This document shows positions 39,006 through 48,327 of a stretch of 64,000 nucleotides of DNA, in pieces. The notes beneath the pieces were generated by a model. The model saw nothing but the letters and a program-made list of their open reading frames with translations, made no database searches and was not told where the DNA came from. A program made the translations under genes and the position numbers. This stretch comes from Paragorgia papillata (taxonomy: Eukaryota; Cnidaria; Anthozoa; Scleralcyonacea; Coralliidae), in contig JAWNZC010000421.1 in NCBI GenBank assembly GCA_035771165.1, forward strand, positions 1,093,001 through 1,157,000, read 5' to 3'. Each line of letters opens with the position of its first letter. Within the stretch, counting starts at the first letter, position 1.

Positions 39006-42000
39006 ATAAGTGCATGTATGTACAAAATGTACAATTGCTGGGTTAAGTAAGTAGGCAAAAGCAGGTTTTGCAAAGCGGCCGAGAACCATAAATACGATTA
39101 TGTCAGCCTCATACACAGAACGCTGTTGCGTGACAAATTTCTCGCCGGAATATAATTTAACCATACACATCTGCACCGTGTAACAATTCTTAAACCTTAT
39201 TAAGTGCTTCTCGTATCATTACATGTGTTTAGATCTCCTTTAAGTGAATCTTTTATTTGTTTTCAATCTGCGAAAACTTATGAACTTAAGTGGCGATCAT
39301 CTTACGTAGAGGTCACGTGAGCATACTGCTGGCAGCAAAATTCGGCCCCATGTCCCATCCAGTTATATTGAGCTCAGTGAACGTACCTCTCAAAGCCTTT
39401 GCTTTTTCATTCACGGTTTCTCCTACAGCTGCATCCGGCTTCAGAACCATTTCGTCCTTGACATCTGTCCCACCTTGTGCTAAGCCGTTCTCGTTTGTAG
39501 CATCTTCTGTCTTATTAGATGTCGCCATGGCAATTATCCGATTCTCCTGACTTGTATTAGCTACTTTTCCTCCACGGTCTTTAAGCCGTTTCTTCATTTC
39601 TCGTTCAAATACCCGAACCGTTGGTTCATCGATGTTCACAAATCGAATTTCTTCTAAAGTTCCGGGGTTTTTGAGGCAAAAATATTCGGCGACAGCGTAA
39701 AGCACTTCGGCACAAATTACGGAAGGCATTCCGAAATGACCCGCACTCATAGCTGGAATGGCAATACTTTTCGCGCCATACTTTGAGGCCAGTTGGAGAC
39801 ATTGGCTGCACGCCATGCGAAGAAGCTCGCGACATTCCCACTCGTTACCATTCCACCGAGGACCAACGGCGTGGATAACGTGTTGGCAAGGAAGTTTACC
39901 GCTGGCGGTTATTACCGCTTCCCCTGGTCGAAGAACCTTTCTCCGTTGCTTCATGATTTTGTCACACTCGTCTTGTATGGACTTCCCTCCATGCTTTACA
40001 ACTGCCAATGCTGCCCCTCCTGCGTGCTTAAGACGTTCATTTGATGGATTGACAATAATGTGCGCGTCTTCTTTAGCGATATCGCCTTGATAGACCAGAA
40101 TCTTAACATTCGCCGAAATTCTGTGTGAAAGTGGCGTTTTGTTAGCTGCACCTTTAGACTGATCCATTTGAAGGGCTGTGAGCTCATTCTTCAAAACCTG
40201 GACTGCTTTCGTAACCAACGCCTTTTCGCCATAAACAAAACATTTCCTACCATCCTCAGTTCGTGATAGAATAACAGAAAACCGTGCAGAGGTTTTAGAA
40301 ATCGCATCATCGATATCACTCGAATTTCCCGACACCTTCACTTCTTCCCGACACATTTTTAGATGAAGAGCTTGATAAAATAAAATAAATCCTCCCGTAA
40401 CTTCTCTGAACTTCTTTTCGTCGATTTGATCAGCGGCAATGACATGAACGACTTCACTACCATCCTTCATTTCAATTCTTATCTCTTTGGAAACTTTTTT
40501 CAGCTTTTCGAATTCGGCCCATTGATAATTGCGTATGTAGCGCATCATATTGGATTCCACGGCAAACTTGTCTTCCAATACACTTCCGAGTCTTTTAGCT
40601 TCTTCCTGTCCAGCTTTGCTTGAGCTTTTTCCAGTGGCAATTGCGTCATTGTAAATATCCTCAGTCTGTGTGGCAGCTATAACTTTCTCGCACTTCTTGG
40701 CAAATTTAAGAGACCATTCGTCTTCAAATGCGATTTCTCTTTCAGTCTTTTCCTGTCCACCCTCGCCAGCACTTTCCTCAGTGGCAATCGCGTCATTCAT
40801 ATCCTCAGTCTGTGTGGCGGCTGCAACGTTCTCGCACTTCTCAGAAAATGTATGAGGCCACTCGTCTTCAAATACGCTTTCTCTTTCAGCCCTGCCCTGC
40901 CCAGCCTCGCCAGGGTTACCTCCAGTGGCAACCGCATCATTGTTCATAACTGCTTGAGTCTGTGTGCCAGCTACTACATTTTCGCATTTCCCAGAGGATT
41001 TCAGAAAATCAGACACCAACACTGTAGAAGCTTGTTCATTGGACGGGAAAGAGCTTGATTGATGTTTGAGGGATGCTTTTACATTTTCGCCATCTTTGTT
41101 CAAAGAACAAATGATTCTCCGGTTGCGCAAACGCTGCTCCTCGCCACGACATTCTTTGTGAATGTCACGTCTGCTTTTAGTTTTTTCTTTTCACGTTGAT
41201 ATTTGATTTTTAAAAACAGGACGTTACATGTACTTTTGTATTTCTGAATCGCCTGTCTTTACTTTTTCTATTGAAGTTAATGCTCTCAATCTTTGAGTTG
41301 AAATATACAAGGGCTTCTCGATCCACAGGAAATAAATTCCTAAAAGTAGGATTGCACCAAATGCATTTTTTAACATAATACTATGACTACATTGAAACTT
41401 CATCACACTACACAACTACACCACACCCCACAATACTCACAGCATCACACCACACTAGAACCCACATATCACACTGCACAACATCACCCTGCAACACCAC
41501 ACCACCCTGCACCATACCACACAATACAACCAGTATACCAGTCACTAAGCCACAACCCACACCACCCAATCTACCACATGCACATCATACCACACAACCC
41601 ACCACACCATACAACCCAGACCACACTGTACCAGTCACTATGCCAGAACCCACACCACACAATCCACCACACCACACAGCCAGCACACAACCACCACACT
41701 GCACACCACGTCACTGCATCACAACACACAATCCACCATGACACTGTACTATACAACCCATGACACTGTACTAGATCACCATGCCACACCAACTCACCAC
41801 ATCAACCATATGTCACGATACAAGATTATCACCAGCAATTCATAGACCTGTGTCTGGGCAAATGCTGTATAAACATGGGCAGGGCATGAGATTTGAAATT
41901 TTCAGCAGTATCCAGTGGGATACTGGCACTTAAAATCTGGTATCCCTCCAGTATATCTGGTATCCCTCTGGTATATTCCAGTAAGCAGTATCCAAACAAG

Positions 42001-43546
42001 GTTAACTTTTATTTAACACAACAATAGACTGGAAAGTTTGTACCATGCAACAGAGATCTCTGTTGTGCAGTTTCAGGCTGACAATTGCCCGCATATAAGA
42101 AATATACGAATCTCTGTTGCATTTTGGAAACTTTCCAGTCTGGCAACATTATTCATACTACATTAGTGTATGCCTAGCTGTACAATAACACATCGCTAAG
42201 AGTGTTAATACTTTAGTTTATTTACGTCTTGAACATAATTGTATTGTAAAGTGTCCATGGCATTGTCAAAATCCATCAAATTCAGGACTATGTAGTGTGA
42301 CTATTACAATGAAAACATGAAAAAAATACACGGAATATTTTAATCTCGTTCCCAGAGCCTACGATTATTTTGTCCAGCAATGGCTCCTTGTTGCTGTTAC
42401 TACTTCATGTACTGTATGCCTATCATTTAATCTTGGCACGCACTGAGAACGAGATTACAGTTCGTCGAATTTTCCACCAACATTTGCAGATAAGACGCGA
42501 AGAACACCAACAATTAATTGGGATAGCTGCTCAACAATTGTTTACTATCCCAATTTTCATGGTATCCCCACAGGATACTGAGCTTATTGATGCCCAGTAT
42601 CCAAACTTAAAATCTGGTATCCCAGGGATATCGGGATACTGCAAATCTCATGCCCTGATGGGCAGCCATTTTCTTCACTATATTATATAATTATTACTGT
42701 ATATTACAGGTACTGCTCACCACCAATTTCCTGTATTTTTCCACTTTTAAAGGCCCTTCAGTTTCTTTTCTTTTACCGCTCAAAATAGAATCTGCAGCTA
42801 CAGCATAAAATAAAGACCCAAAACTATATATATTTTCTTCTGCTATCAGTTTATTGTCAAAACATCAGACCTATGAGAATGGCTGCCTCTAAGGATGTCA
42901 AAATGTCAGTCACTATAACCACCACCTTGACTATCACCTCAAGCAACTCTTATAGTTTTTTTGTGCTCTCCCAACTTCCCACACAGAACTAAATGGAACA
43001 CACCAACAATAAACCACTTCTAACCCATTGCTGACCAGAATGTCTGTGAGTAAGTAAGTAAGTGAGTAAGTAAGTAAGTAAGTAAGTAAGTGAGTAAGTA
43101 AGTGAGTAAGTAAGTGAGTAAGTAAGTGAGTAAGTAAGTGAGTAAGTAAGTGAGTAAGTAAGTGAGTAAGTAAGTGAGTAAGTAAGTGAGTAAGTAAGTG
43201 AGTAAGTAAGTGAGTAAGTAAGTGAGTAAGTAAGTGAGTAAGTAAGTGAGTAAGTAAGTGAGTAAGTAAGTGAGTAAGTAAGTGAGTAAGTAGGTAGGTA
43301 GGTAGGTAGGTAGGTAGGTAGGTAGGTAGGTAGGTAGGTAGGTAGGTAGGTAGGTAGGTAGGTAGGTAGGTAGGTAGGTAGGTAGGTAGGTAGGTAGGTA
43401 GGTAGGTTGGTTGGTTGGTTGGTTGGTTGGTTGGTTGGTTGGTTGGTTGGTTGGTTGGTTGGTTGGTTGGTTGGTTGGTTGGTTGGTTGGTTGGTTGGTT
43501 GGTTGGTTGGTTGGTTGGTTGGTTGGTTAGTTGGTTGGTTGGTTGG

Positions 43547-43638
<92 letters not shown>

Positions 43639-43804
43639 CTAGTTAGTTAGTTTGTAAGTAAGTAGCTAAGTAAGTAGGTAAGTAAGTAAGTAAATAAATA
43701 AGTAAGTAAGTACAGTAAGTAAGTACAGTAAGTAAGTACAGTAAGTACAGTAAGTACAGTAAGTAAGTAAATAAGTAAGTACAGTAAGTACAGTAAGTAA
43801 GTAC

Positions 43805-43848
<44 letters not shown>

Positions 43849-44707
43849 CAGTAAGTAAGTAAGTAAGTAAATAAGTAAGTACAGTAAGTAAGTAAGTAAG
43901 TACAGTAAGTAAGTAAGTACAGTAAGTACGCAAGCAAGTATGTAAGTAAGCAAGTACTGTAAATAAGTACTGTAAATAAGTACTGTAAATAAGTACTGTA
44001 AGCAAGCAAGCAAGCAAGCTAGCAAGCAAGCAAGCTAGCAAGCAAGCAAGCTAGCAAGGAAGCTAGCTAGCAAGCAAGCTAGCAAGCAAGCTAGCAAGCA
44101 AGCTAGCTAGCAAGCTAGCTAGCTAGCAAGCAAGCAAGCTAGCAAGCAAGCAAGCTAGCAAGCAAGCAAGCTAGCAAGGAAGCTAGCTAGCAAGCAAGCT
44201 AGCAAGCAAGCTAGCAAGCAAGCTAGCTAGCAAGCTAGCTAGCTAGCAAGCTAGCTAGCTAGCAAGCAAGCAAGCAAGCAAACAAGCAAGCAAGTATTTA
44301 AATAATTAAATATTACACTTGTCCACAAACAGCTTGTTTCACCTAAATACAAAAGTGAGACTGAAAGCGAAAGTACCTGTATTAATGCAACGTACCCTGT
44401 GATTTATACAAACATTTGCTATATCAATACGCTTGCCTGGACTCCTACCAAGATACTTTATTTAACACAAATAACTACCAACCCAGTCCCTAAATGCCAA
44501 ACAACAATAACATAGTTACATACTTTCAGCGCTATCAAACTCAACAAGTGCGAAATCTGAGCCATCGGAAGGAAGATACACCTTCGTCACATCCCCTCCA
44601 CCGTTTTGTTGACTTTGAAAATAAATTGTTAGGGCTTCCTCTAAGAACTTACTAACTCCATTCACTTTAACAGTCTTGTCTTGTGCAAAATTCGGTTCTC
44701 TTGCCAT
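33457..44707 (-). CDS. Locus 1: RRM-macro-RING-DTC fusion protein (DTX3L-like E3)
   Basis: Four-exon model: 44707-44524, 41186-39387, 36596-36086 and 33526-33457. The exons sum to 2565 nt, giving 854 aa plus stop with all phases matching (1, 1, 2). Order: RRM-like segment (1-61), three acidic ~50-residue repeats, a KH-like region, one macrodomain, a C3HC4 RING and a complete DTC domain ending in [15 protein letters not shown]. Deltex RING-DTC proteins are ubiquitin E3 ligases and the DTC fold binds NAD+/ADP-ribose; the macrodomain should bind ADP-ribose. DTX3L plus PARP9 supply these parts in vertebrates. Donors are GTATGT, GTACGT and GTATGT. The acceptor at 41187 has a weak pyrimidine tract, so the exon 1-2 junction is the least certain. 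Intron retention at 39386 would end the protein 24 residues later, leaving a macro-only form. Confidence 0.65.
33640..33905. repeat. CCAA-rich tetranucleotide low-complexity tract
   Basis: Imperfect (ACCA)n and (CCAA)n repeats with CAAC interruptions, shading to GAAC and CAAT repeats at the right end. It lies in the last intron of locus 1. The 71-codon ORF across it ([12 protein letters not shown]) is a microsatellite translation. Confidence 0.9.
34080..34500. other. Intronic segment rich in short GACGAA/TTAAT inverted motifs
   Basis: Repeated GACGAATTTAAT, GTCGAAT and TTCGTC words in both orientations, plus a CGTCTGCGTCAGACG palindrome near 34207, suggest a decayed inverted-repeat element. 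Ends could not be defined and no coding capacity was seen. Confidence 0.35.
34573..35224. mobile_element. G/C-rich-ended inverted-repeat element
   Basis: Left arm 34573 to about 34670 (GTGTCCCCC..., then GTAAATATGGACCCCCATTG) matches the reverse complement of the right arm, about 35125-35224 (ending ATTAACTGGGACAC). The 652-bp element has roughly 100-bp arms with homopolymer G/C runs and no transposase. No clear target-site duplication was found. It is probably a non-autonomous DNA transposon inside the locus 1 intron. Confidence 0.7.
35369..35699. mobile_element. MITE with GCTACGGTTACAC termini
   Basis: The left end AAGCTACGGTTACACACACC and the right end ...GTATGTAACCGTAGCTT are inverted copies about 55 bp long, each containing ATTGCGAGATAAATYGGT. 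Total about 331 bp. The 115-codon ORF running through it is a by-product of the symmetric sequence; its two ends encode similar peptides. Confidence 0.7.
35739..36064. repeat. Outer inverted repeat enclosing a MITE
   Basis: ATAGCATGGCATTTCGGTTG at 35739 and its complement ending at 36064 (AATGCCATGCTAT) form arms of about 32 bp. The inner MITE at 35797-36035 lies directly against the right arm, so this is either a nested insertion or an older element with the MITE inside. Confidence 0.6.
35797..36035. mobile_element. Harbinger-type MITE with TTA target duplication
   Basis: Termini GGGGCTGATTACATGAGCC and GGCTCATGTAAACAGCCCC are inverted, extending through GGGCTAG...CCGGTTAACCGGGCT. The element is flanked by TTA on both sides (35797-35799 and 36033-36035). 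A 3-bp TTA/TAA duplication with GGGGC-type ends is typical of PIF/Harbinger MITEs. A diverged partial relative is at 59655-59860. Confidence 0.8.
36086..36596 (-). CDS. Locus 1 exon 3: RING finger plus most of DTC domain
   Basis: Exon of 511 nt, phase 1 in and phase 2 out. It encodes a C3HC4 RING (CCICLD, then CKHAFCRTC, then CPVC) followed without a gap by the Deltex C-terminal domain: [52 protein letters not shown] and WNDIHHKTS. In DTX family proteins the RING recruits E2~ubiquitin and the DTC pocket binds NAD+/ADP-ribose. The first in-frame ATG falls inside the domain and upstream sequence is open only to a TATAG acceptor at 36597, so this is an internal exon rather than a gene start. Donor ATGAG|GTATGT. 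Confidence 0.93.
36697..36864. mobile_element. MITE family M1, copy 1
   Basis: About 168 bp with AGAGCGTTTTCATCTGACGT at one end and a complementary CACGTGAGTGAAAACG at the other. It contains a duplicated word GGCGGCCATATTGGTGTAC (36723 and 36754). A near-identical second copy lies at 46944-47115. Confidence 0.75.
36931..37212. mobile_element. Palindromic MITE with ACAGTGTGTATAAAA ends
   Basis: Left end ACAGTGTGTATAAAAAAAAC and right end GTTTTTTGTATACACACTGT are inverted. Arms of about 65 bp include CCTATTGTAGTAGTTTGAAA. Flanking TA dinucleotides fit Tc1/mariner-type insertion. No transposase. Confidence 0.75.
37213..37552. mobile_element. Palindromic MITE with ACAGGGTGAATAAAA ends
   Basis: A near-perfect hairpin of about 340 bp. 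Its arms contain TTAGCCGCATAGCGGCTGTA and repeated TATCTCATGGGTATACGAAG blocks, duplicated inside each arm. TA flanks and the CAGGGTGAATAAA terminus fit a mariner-like MITE. It abuts the previous element, sharing one TA. Confidence 0.8.
37583..38505. other. Locus 1 intron sequence, no feature recognised
   Basis: AT-rich intronic sequence with a poly-C tract near 37950-37966. No ORF with a recognisable domain and no clear repeat was found. Confidence 0.5.
38506..38766. mobile_element. MITE with CACTGTGCAGCG termini
   Basis: Left arm CACTGTGCAGCGCACCACGT pairs with a right arm ending CACGTGGTACGCTGCACAGTG; arms about 32 bp and total about 261 bp. It lies in the macro-to-RING intron of locus 1, directly before a minisatellite. 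Confidence 0.65.
38789..39005. repeat. 25-bp minisatellite, about 9 copies
   Basis: The unit GTTAGCCAGAGTAAAATCGT plus a variable GTGGC-like tail recurs at 38789, 38814, 38839 and so on every 25 bp, about nine copies, the last three more diverged. It is intronic in locus 1. Confidence 0.92.
39387..41186 (-). CDS. Locus 1 exon 2: acidic repeats, KH-like region, macrodomain
   Basis: 1800-nt exon, phase 1 at both ends. Residues below count the open frame from 41130. Three tandem repeats of about 50 residues (48-195) carry KCENV-TQTED-NDAIAT-FEDEW-type motifs. Residues 196-325 contain alternating helix/strand sequence ([20 protein letters not shown]) resembling the KH-like regions of PARP14/DTX3L relatives. 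The macrodomain spans about 341-515: [29 protein letters not shown] and [12 protein letters not shown], so the Asp, Asn and glycine-rich loop positions of ADP-ribose binders are present. No Met precedes residue 62, arguing for an upstream exon. Donor GTACGT at 39386; the frame otherwise continues 24 codons to TGA at 39313. Confidence 0.9.
41390..41810. repeat. CCACA-rich low-complexity tract
   Basis: Irregular repeats of CCACAC, CACCACAC and ACACAACC words with duplicated phrases such as CACTATGCCAGAACCCACAC. ORFs on both strands here are compositional artefacts. It lies in locus 1 intron 1. Confidence 0.88.
41875..42665. mobile_element. Inverted-repeat element with GGGCATGAGATTTG ends
   Basis: GGGCAGGGCATGAGATTTGA at the left matches the complement of GCAAATCTCATGCCCTGATG at the right. 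Both ends also carry GATACTG and CTTAAAATCTGGTATCCC words. Total about 790 bp; no transposase. A smaller inverted repeat with AGACTGGAAAGTTTG arms sits inside at about 42026-42142 and may be a nested MITE. Confidence 0.65.
43048..44292. repeat. Tetranucleotide microsatellite ladder
   Basis: About 1.25 kb of continuous tetranucleotide repeats that change unit in steps: GTAA/GTGA, then GTAG, GTTG, GTTA, GTAA with CAGTAAGTA interruptions, and finally CAAG/CTAG. Neighbouring units differ by one base. A shorter version is at 49249-49415. Long Leu/Tyr/Thr ORFs across it are translations of repeats. Confidence 0.95.
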
Positions 44708-45510
44708 TTATCTATCATGTTACAAACGACGGAAAAGCAATCCTTCCACTAGCAACGAATGTTCTCAATTTGTCCTTCTCCTTGACTTTCTTTTCTTAGA
44801 AATCCAACCGGAAGCGAGTGTGAGAGCCTGGGTACGAGCTTGTTGTTTTTATGATTCCTTGTTATGATTCTTGAAACAAAACTGAAAGTAAAATTCCTCT
44901 CTTTTTCCTGGAAAGCATTCTTGTATCTGAGAAGTTCCACAAATAGTCTTAGACATGTAGTGTTGTGGTTTAAAGTGAATCATTGAATAAGAGATTATCG
45001 ATGCATGTTTTGTGAGGAATCGTCCGAAGGATCTTGGACCAGTTATAAGTTGTTTACAATTTTGGGCCGGTTCTCGACTGCGCACGTTGGAAGTTGGGAC
45101 AACTTTGCCGGGAACCACCCATGATTGCTTTATATTTTAAGTACATTACTAACCGCATCATACAATTTACTTGTTCTGTCGCCAAAGTGGCAAGAGAAAT
45201 ATTATATTGTATATGATATTTACTGTATATTATTATACAAGTGATGCTGATACTTACCCACTGGAAATTTATAAAACGGAATTTCTTTTGTCAAATATGA
45301 TGTTTTACCAGCTTCTGTTAGACTGTAAATATGATAAAATAAGTGCGGTCGATTTACCTGTAGATTTCGCCTTGTGCCTGAGCTTTTGACGTCGACTCTT
45401 CTGCTCTTGCTCCTCGTCCGATCAACAGTGTCCAACAGGAATGTCCACGTGTTTTGCTTGTTATCTCTCACCGGTGTACTTCATGTAGGCACCACCCAAC
45501 ACAAAACCTA
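44286..45510. repeat. Segmental duplication, copy 1 (contains RRM exon)
   Basis: Runs parallel to 49419-50720 with only scattered differences, from CAAGCAAGTATTTAAATAAT through the RRM-like exon and about 800 bp upstream of it. After about 45390 the two copies are separated by insertions, but GTCCACGTGTTTTGCTTGTT and TACTTCATGTAGGCAC still match. Confidence 0.93.
44524..44707 (-). CDS. Locus 1 exon 1: RRM-like N-terminus
   Basis: 184-nt exon starting AAATGGCAAGAG. It encodes 61 residues beginning MAREPNF, with [31 protein letters not shown] and [10 protein letters not shown]. The strand-helix-GGG-strand-strand pattern resembles the RRM-type N-termini of PARP10/14 and DTX3L relatives. Donor GAAA|GTATGT, phase 1. 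If not spliced, the frame stops two codons later. Its copy at 49656-49839 is virtually identical, so which downstream exons it joins is inferred from phase and order. Confidence 0.75.
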
Positions 45511-45691
45511 TACATGCGGGATGTTAAACTAAAAAGCACACAACAAAAACAGTAAGGGTAACTTTCTTCCCGGAGGGGGTTGTGGTTAGGTTTAGGGTCA
45601 GGTTTAGAAGTGGGGGTCGGTGTTGGGGGTTGGGAATTAATTTCTTTAATATTCAGGATTATCGTGAATTCTACAGGATAATCCTGCAAGG

Positions 45692-45857
45692 CGGATTTCC
45701 ATTCAGTGCTTTTTGTCGCGCTATCGACTTTTTGCAATCGCTTTCTTTTGAATTGTGAGCCCTCGACCGGATCCGTTCCAGTCGAGGGCTCACAATTCAA
45801 AAGAAAACGATCGCAAAAAGTCGATCGCGCGACAAAAAGCACTGAATGGAAATCCAG
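45692..45857. repeat. Near-perfect hairpin of about 80-bp arms
   Basis: CGGATTTCCATTCAGTGCTT runs to CTCGACC, then the complementary sequence returns to CACTGAATGGAAATCC, around a CGGATCCGTTCC centre. Arms differ at only a few positions. It is probably a small palindromic MITE or a recent inverted duplication. Confidence 0.8.
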
Positions 45858-45899
45858 CTTAAGATGAGAGGTTGCTCTTCATTGTCTTCTTTTCTTAAG

Positions 45900-46900
45900 T
45901 TTAACAACTTTAATTAAATGATACTACTGCCAGTTACAGCACAGTTATAGTAGCCTATAGTATCTATCTAGGTGATCCATGTGCAAACTGCGCATGATCA
46001 AGAGTTTGTTTAGTATATTTGTTTTCACAAAAGCTAACACGAATTATTGTTAGTGACTTCCTTGTTCTTCTTTCTTTACAAACGCTGAAAAAGTTCTTCT
46101 TTTTTTATAAACTTGGGAAATGTTGCCGGCGTATTTCAACTTATAGTTCGGTAAATCACTAAAATAAACTTACTTTTGACATATCATTTCTCATGCATGT
46201 TGCCCACGTTTTTCTCTGACTAAGGGTCTTCGCTCGAAACGTTAATAGACGCCTACGTTCTCTGTTTCGGCAGTATACCAGTAAAACCTTACTATATTTC
46301 GATTGTTGTTTCAACACTGCCTAGTTTGATTTCAGTGAGTTAAGACTTGTAGTGACAAGACTTTCGAACGGCGTTTGCCTCCGTTTATTGTTTCCACAGC
46401 CAATATAAAATTAACCAGGGAACTTGTGCATGAGTTGTGAGAGCCGTTAGAAACATCAACAAACATCTTGAGATGACCCGTATTCTGCGACTGCGCAGAT
46501 CGCGCTGTAGATCACTTTCAACTAAAGGATACTGCTGTCAGTTACAGCATAGACATAGTACTCTATAATATATATGGTTTTCTACAGTTTTACTAAACGA
46601 TATTACTGCTAGTTACAGCACGGCTCAGTGTACACTCAAAGTATATATAGAGTATACACTCATAGTATATATATGTATATGGTATATGGTTTTCCATATA
46701 TACATATTTTTACATATTTTATATATATATATATATATATGGTATATAGTTTTCCAACGGAAGTCTAACTAAATGGTAATACTACCAGTTACAGCACACT
46801 CATAGTAATATATATAGTCTATAGTATATATCCAGTAAAAAGGATACCACCAATTATAGCACACTCATAGTAGTATATAGCATATGTTTTTTACAGTAAA
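45900..46900. repeat. Interspersed CAGTTACAGCA-type short repeats in AT-rich spacer
   Basis: The phrase ACTAAA-GATACTACTGCCAGTTACAGCA plus TATAGTA recurs at about 45931, 46539, 46610, 46786 and 46850, and again at 50839. Copies are imperfect, unevenly spaced, and separated by TATATA stretches. A GGGTCTTCGCTCGAAACG motif lies at 46222-46241. No gene was seen. Confidence 0.7.
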
Positions 46901-46943
46901 GCTTAACCAACATACATCAACACCTCAATATGTGACGTTATTA

Positions 46944-47115
46944 CTATAGAGCGTTTTCATTTGACGTCACGGCGGCCATATTGGTGTACCAAAACAATGA
47001 AATGGCGGCCATATTGGTGTACGGTATGGGAATTAGCTCTTTCTTATTCAAATATTTTGTATTGTTTCACCACCCCAATGGGGGCCACCGATCACGTGAG
47101 TGAAAACGGGCTATA
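46944..47115. mobile_element. MITE family M1, copy 2
   Basis: Near-identical to 36697-36864, with CTATAGAGCGTTTTCATTTG at the left and GTGAGTGAAAACGGGCTATA at the right, giving clear CTATAG-type inverted ends. It also contains the doubled GGCGGCCATATTGGTGTAC. Confidence 0.8.
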
Positions 47116-47846
47116 GCCAGCTTTTTCAGCGATATAATACTGATAATTTGCATCTTCGACTGATATTATGCAATGTCAGGAGAAAATAAATTAACTACAA
47201 GTTTTAATATTTGTTTACCTGCCACCAGGAAATCTCAAAAACTATAAAACAGATGTTTATGGCTAACCAAAGAGGCAAAGACTAATCGATTAAATTTTTG
47301 TTGAAAATTGGGTGAGAAATTATTCATTCTATGTGTATATATTTTATTTTTTTTCTACTGAAAAATTTTCTAACGGTCAGATTTTCTAATAAAATTGCGA
47401 TGCCTTAACGCGAATCAGTTTATAGCAGCGCTTTATATTCATCTCGTTCGTTCGTTCGTTGCGTGCCGGTGAAGGCTCAAAAACCAAGATTGGATTGGTT
47501 ATAGTTGCTCGTTTGTTACTCACGCTTCGAGCGTGAGGTCTGGTCAGTGTTACTTATACGATTCAATCGTTGAATTCCAATAAAAATACTCTCGGAATAA
47601 CACAAAAATGAATAAACATATTTATAAACTAAAATCAAGGTTTTTCGTTCAGATTATAGACATAAATAATTCAGTTGGAAAGATTGTGTAAAGTCAAGGT
47701 CTGTTTTATATCGTGCTGTGTTTTTCGCTATGTATAATATTGATATTAATGGTATCTGCAGCATAAACATCCATTCATCATATATATGTATTGATATTAA
47801 TGGTATTGGCGGCATGGTGTATATATCATCATAATTGAACATTCAT
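47116..47846. other. Spacer and 3' flank of locus 2
   Basis: No gene in the first 300 bp. From about 47440 the sequence is homologous, over about 400 bp, to 51640-51913 downstream of the orphan DTC exon (shared GATTGGATTGGTTATA, TTGAATT-CAATAAAAATACT and AAATAATTCAGTTG). The 3' flank was therefore duplicated with the last exon. Confidence 0.7.
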
Positions 47847-47916
47847 TCATTCAATTCCTTTTGCCTTGAGTTGGTCTTGCACTCTTCTTATATATTCAGG
47901 ATCAGGATATCCAAAA
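47847..47916 (-). CDS. Locus 2 last exon: C-terminal end of DTC domain
   Basis: Seventy-nt exon completing a split AG|T codon and encoding GYPDPEYIRRVQDQL, then KAKGIE and TGA. Acceptor AATAG at 47917-47921. It is equivalent to the last exon of loci 1 and 4. Confidence 0.9.
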
Positions 47917-48287
47917 CTATTAAGTAAATGAAAACAAATTCAGAAAAATAAAGTGAAACCGAATAAGCGAGGGGTGTTGATCCTGCACGGTGCAGTCATC
48001 TGATTATAAAAAATAATTTCACCCTGGACGCATGTGAGAAGAGTGCTTCCAGTTTGACTCTATACCAAACACCACAGGTTTCCTCCAGGTACTCCGGTTT
48101 CCTCCTGTAGTAACACTGGACCAACGAGGGTGGGCCCTTACTGGACCTCTGAGGATAACAGTTTAGATATAACTGATAGAGTTATCCAGTATAAATAAGG
48201 TTAGTTTAGTTTAGTTTTTAGTTTAGTTTAGAATGTTCATTGAAGAAAGAAAGGAAACGATGAATTCATAATTAGTAAATAAACAAA

Positions 48288-48327
<40 letters not shown>

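Noticed and set aside
41224..41415. 63-codon minus-strand ORF with a hydrophobic segment ([16 protein letters not shown]) just upstream of the macro exon, in the same frame
   Set aside because: Two stop codons separate it from the macro exon, and removing them needs an unsupported 54-nt intron. The RRM exon at 44524 fits better by phase and parallel with locus 2.
42370..42690. 106-codon plus-strand ORF
   Set aside because: Lies across the right arm of an inverted-repeat element and encodes no recognisable domain.
43643..44041. 132-codon hydrophobic Leu/Tyr/Thr ORF that looks like membrane segments
   Set aside because: Translation of tetranucleotide repeats; all three minus frames give similar products.
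44676..44867. Plus-strand ORF opposite the RRM exon, and its copy at 49808-49999
   Set aside because: Antisense shadow of a duplicated region; no domain, and the minus-strand exon has splice and domain support.
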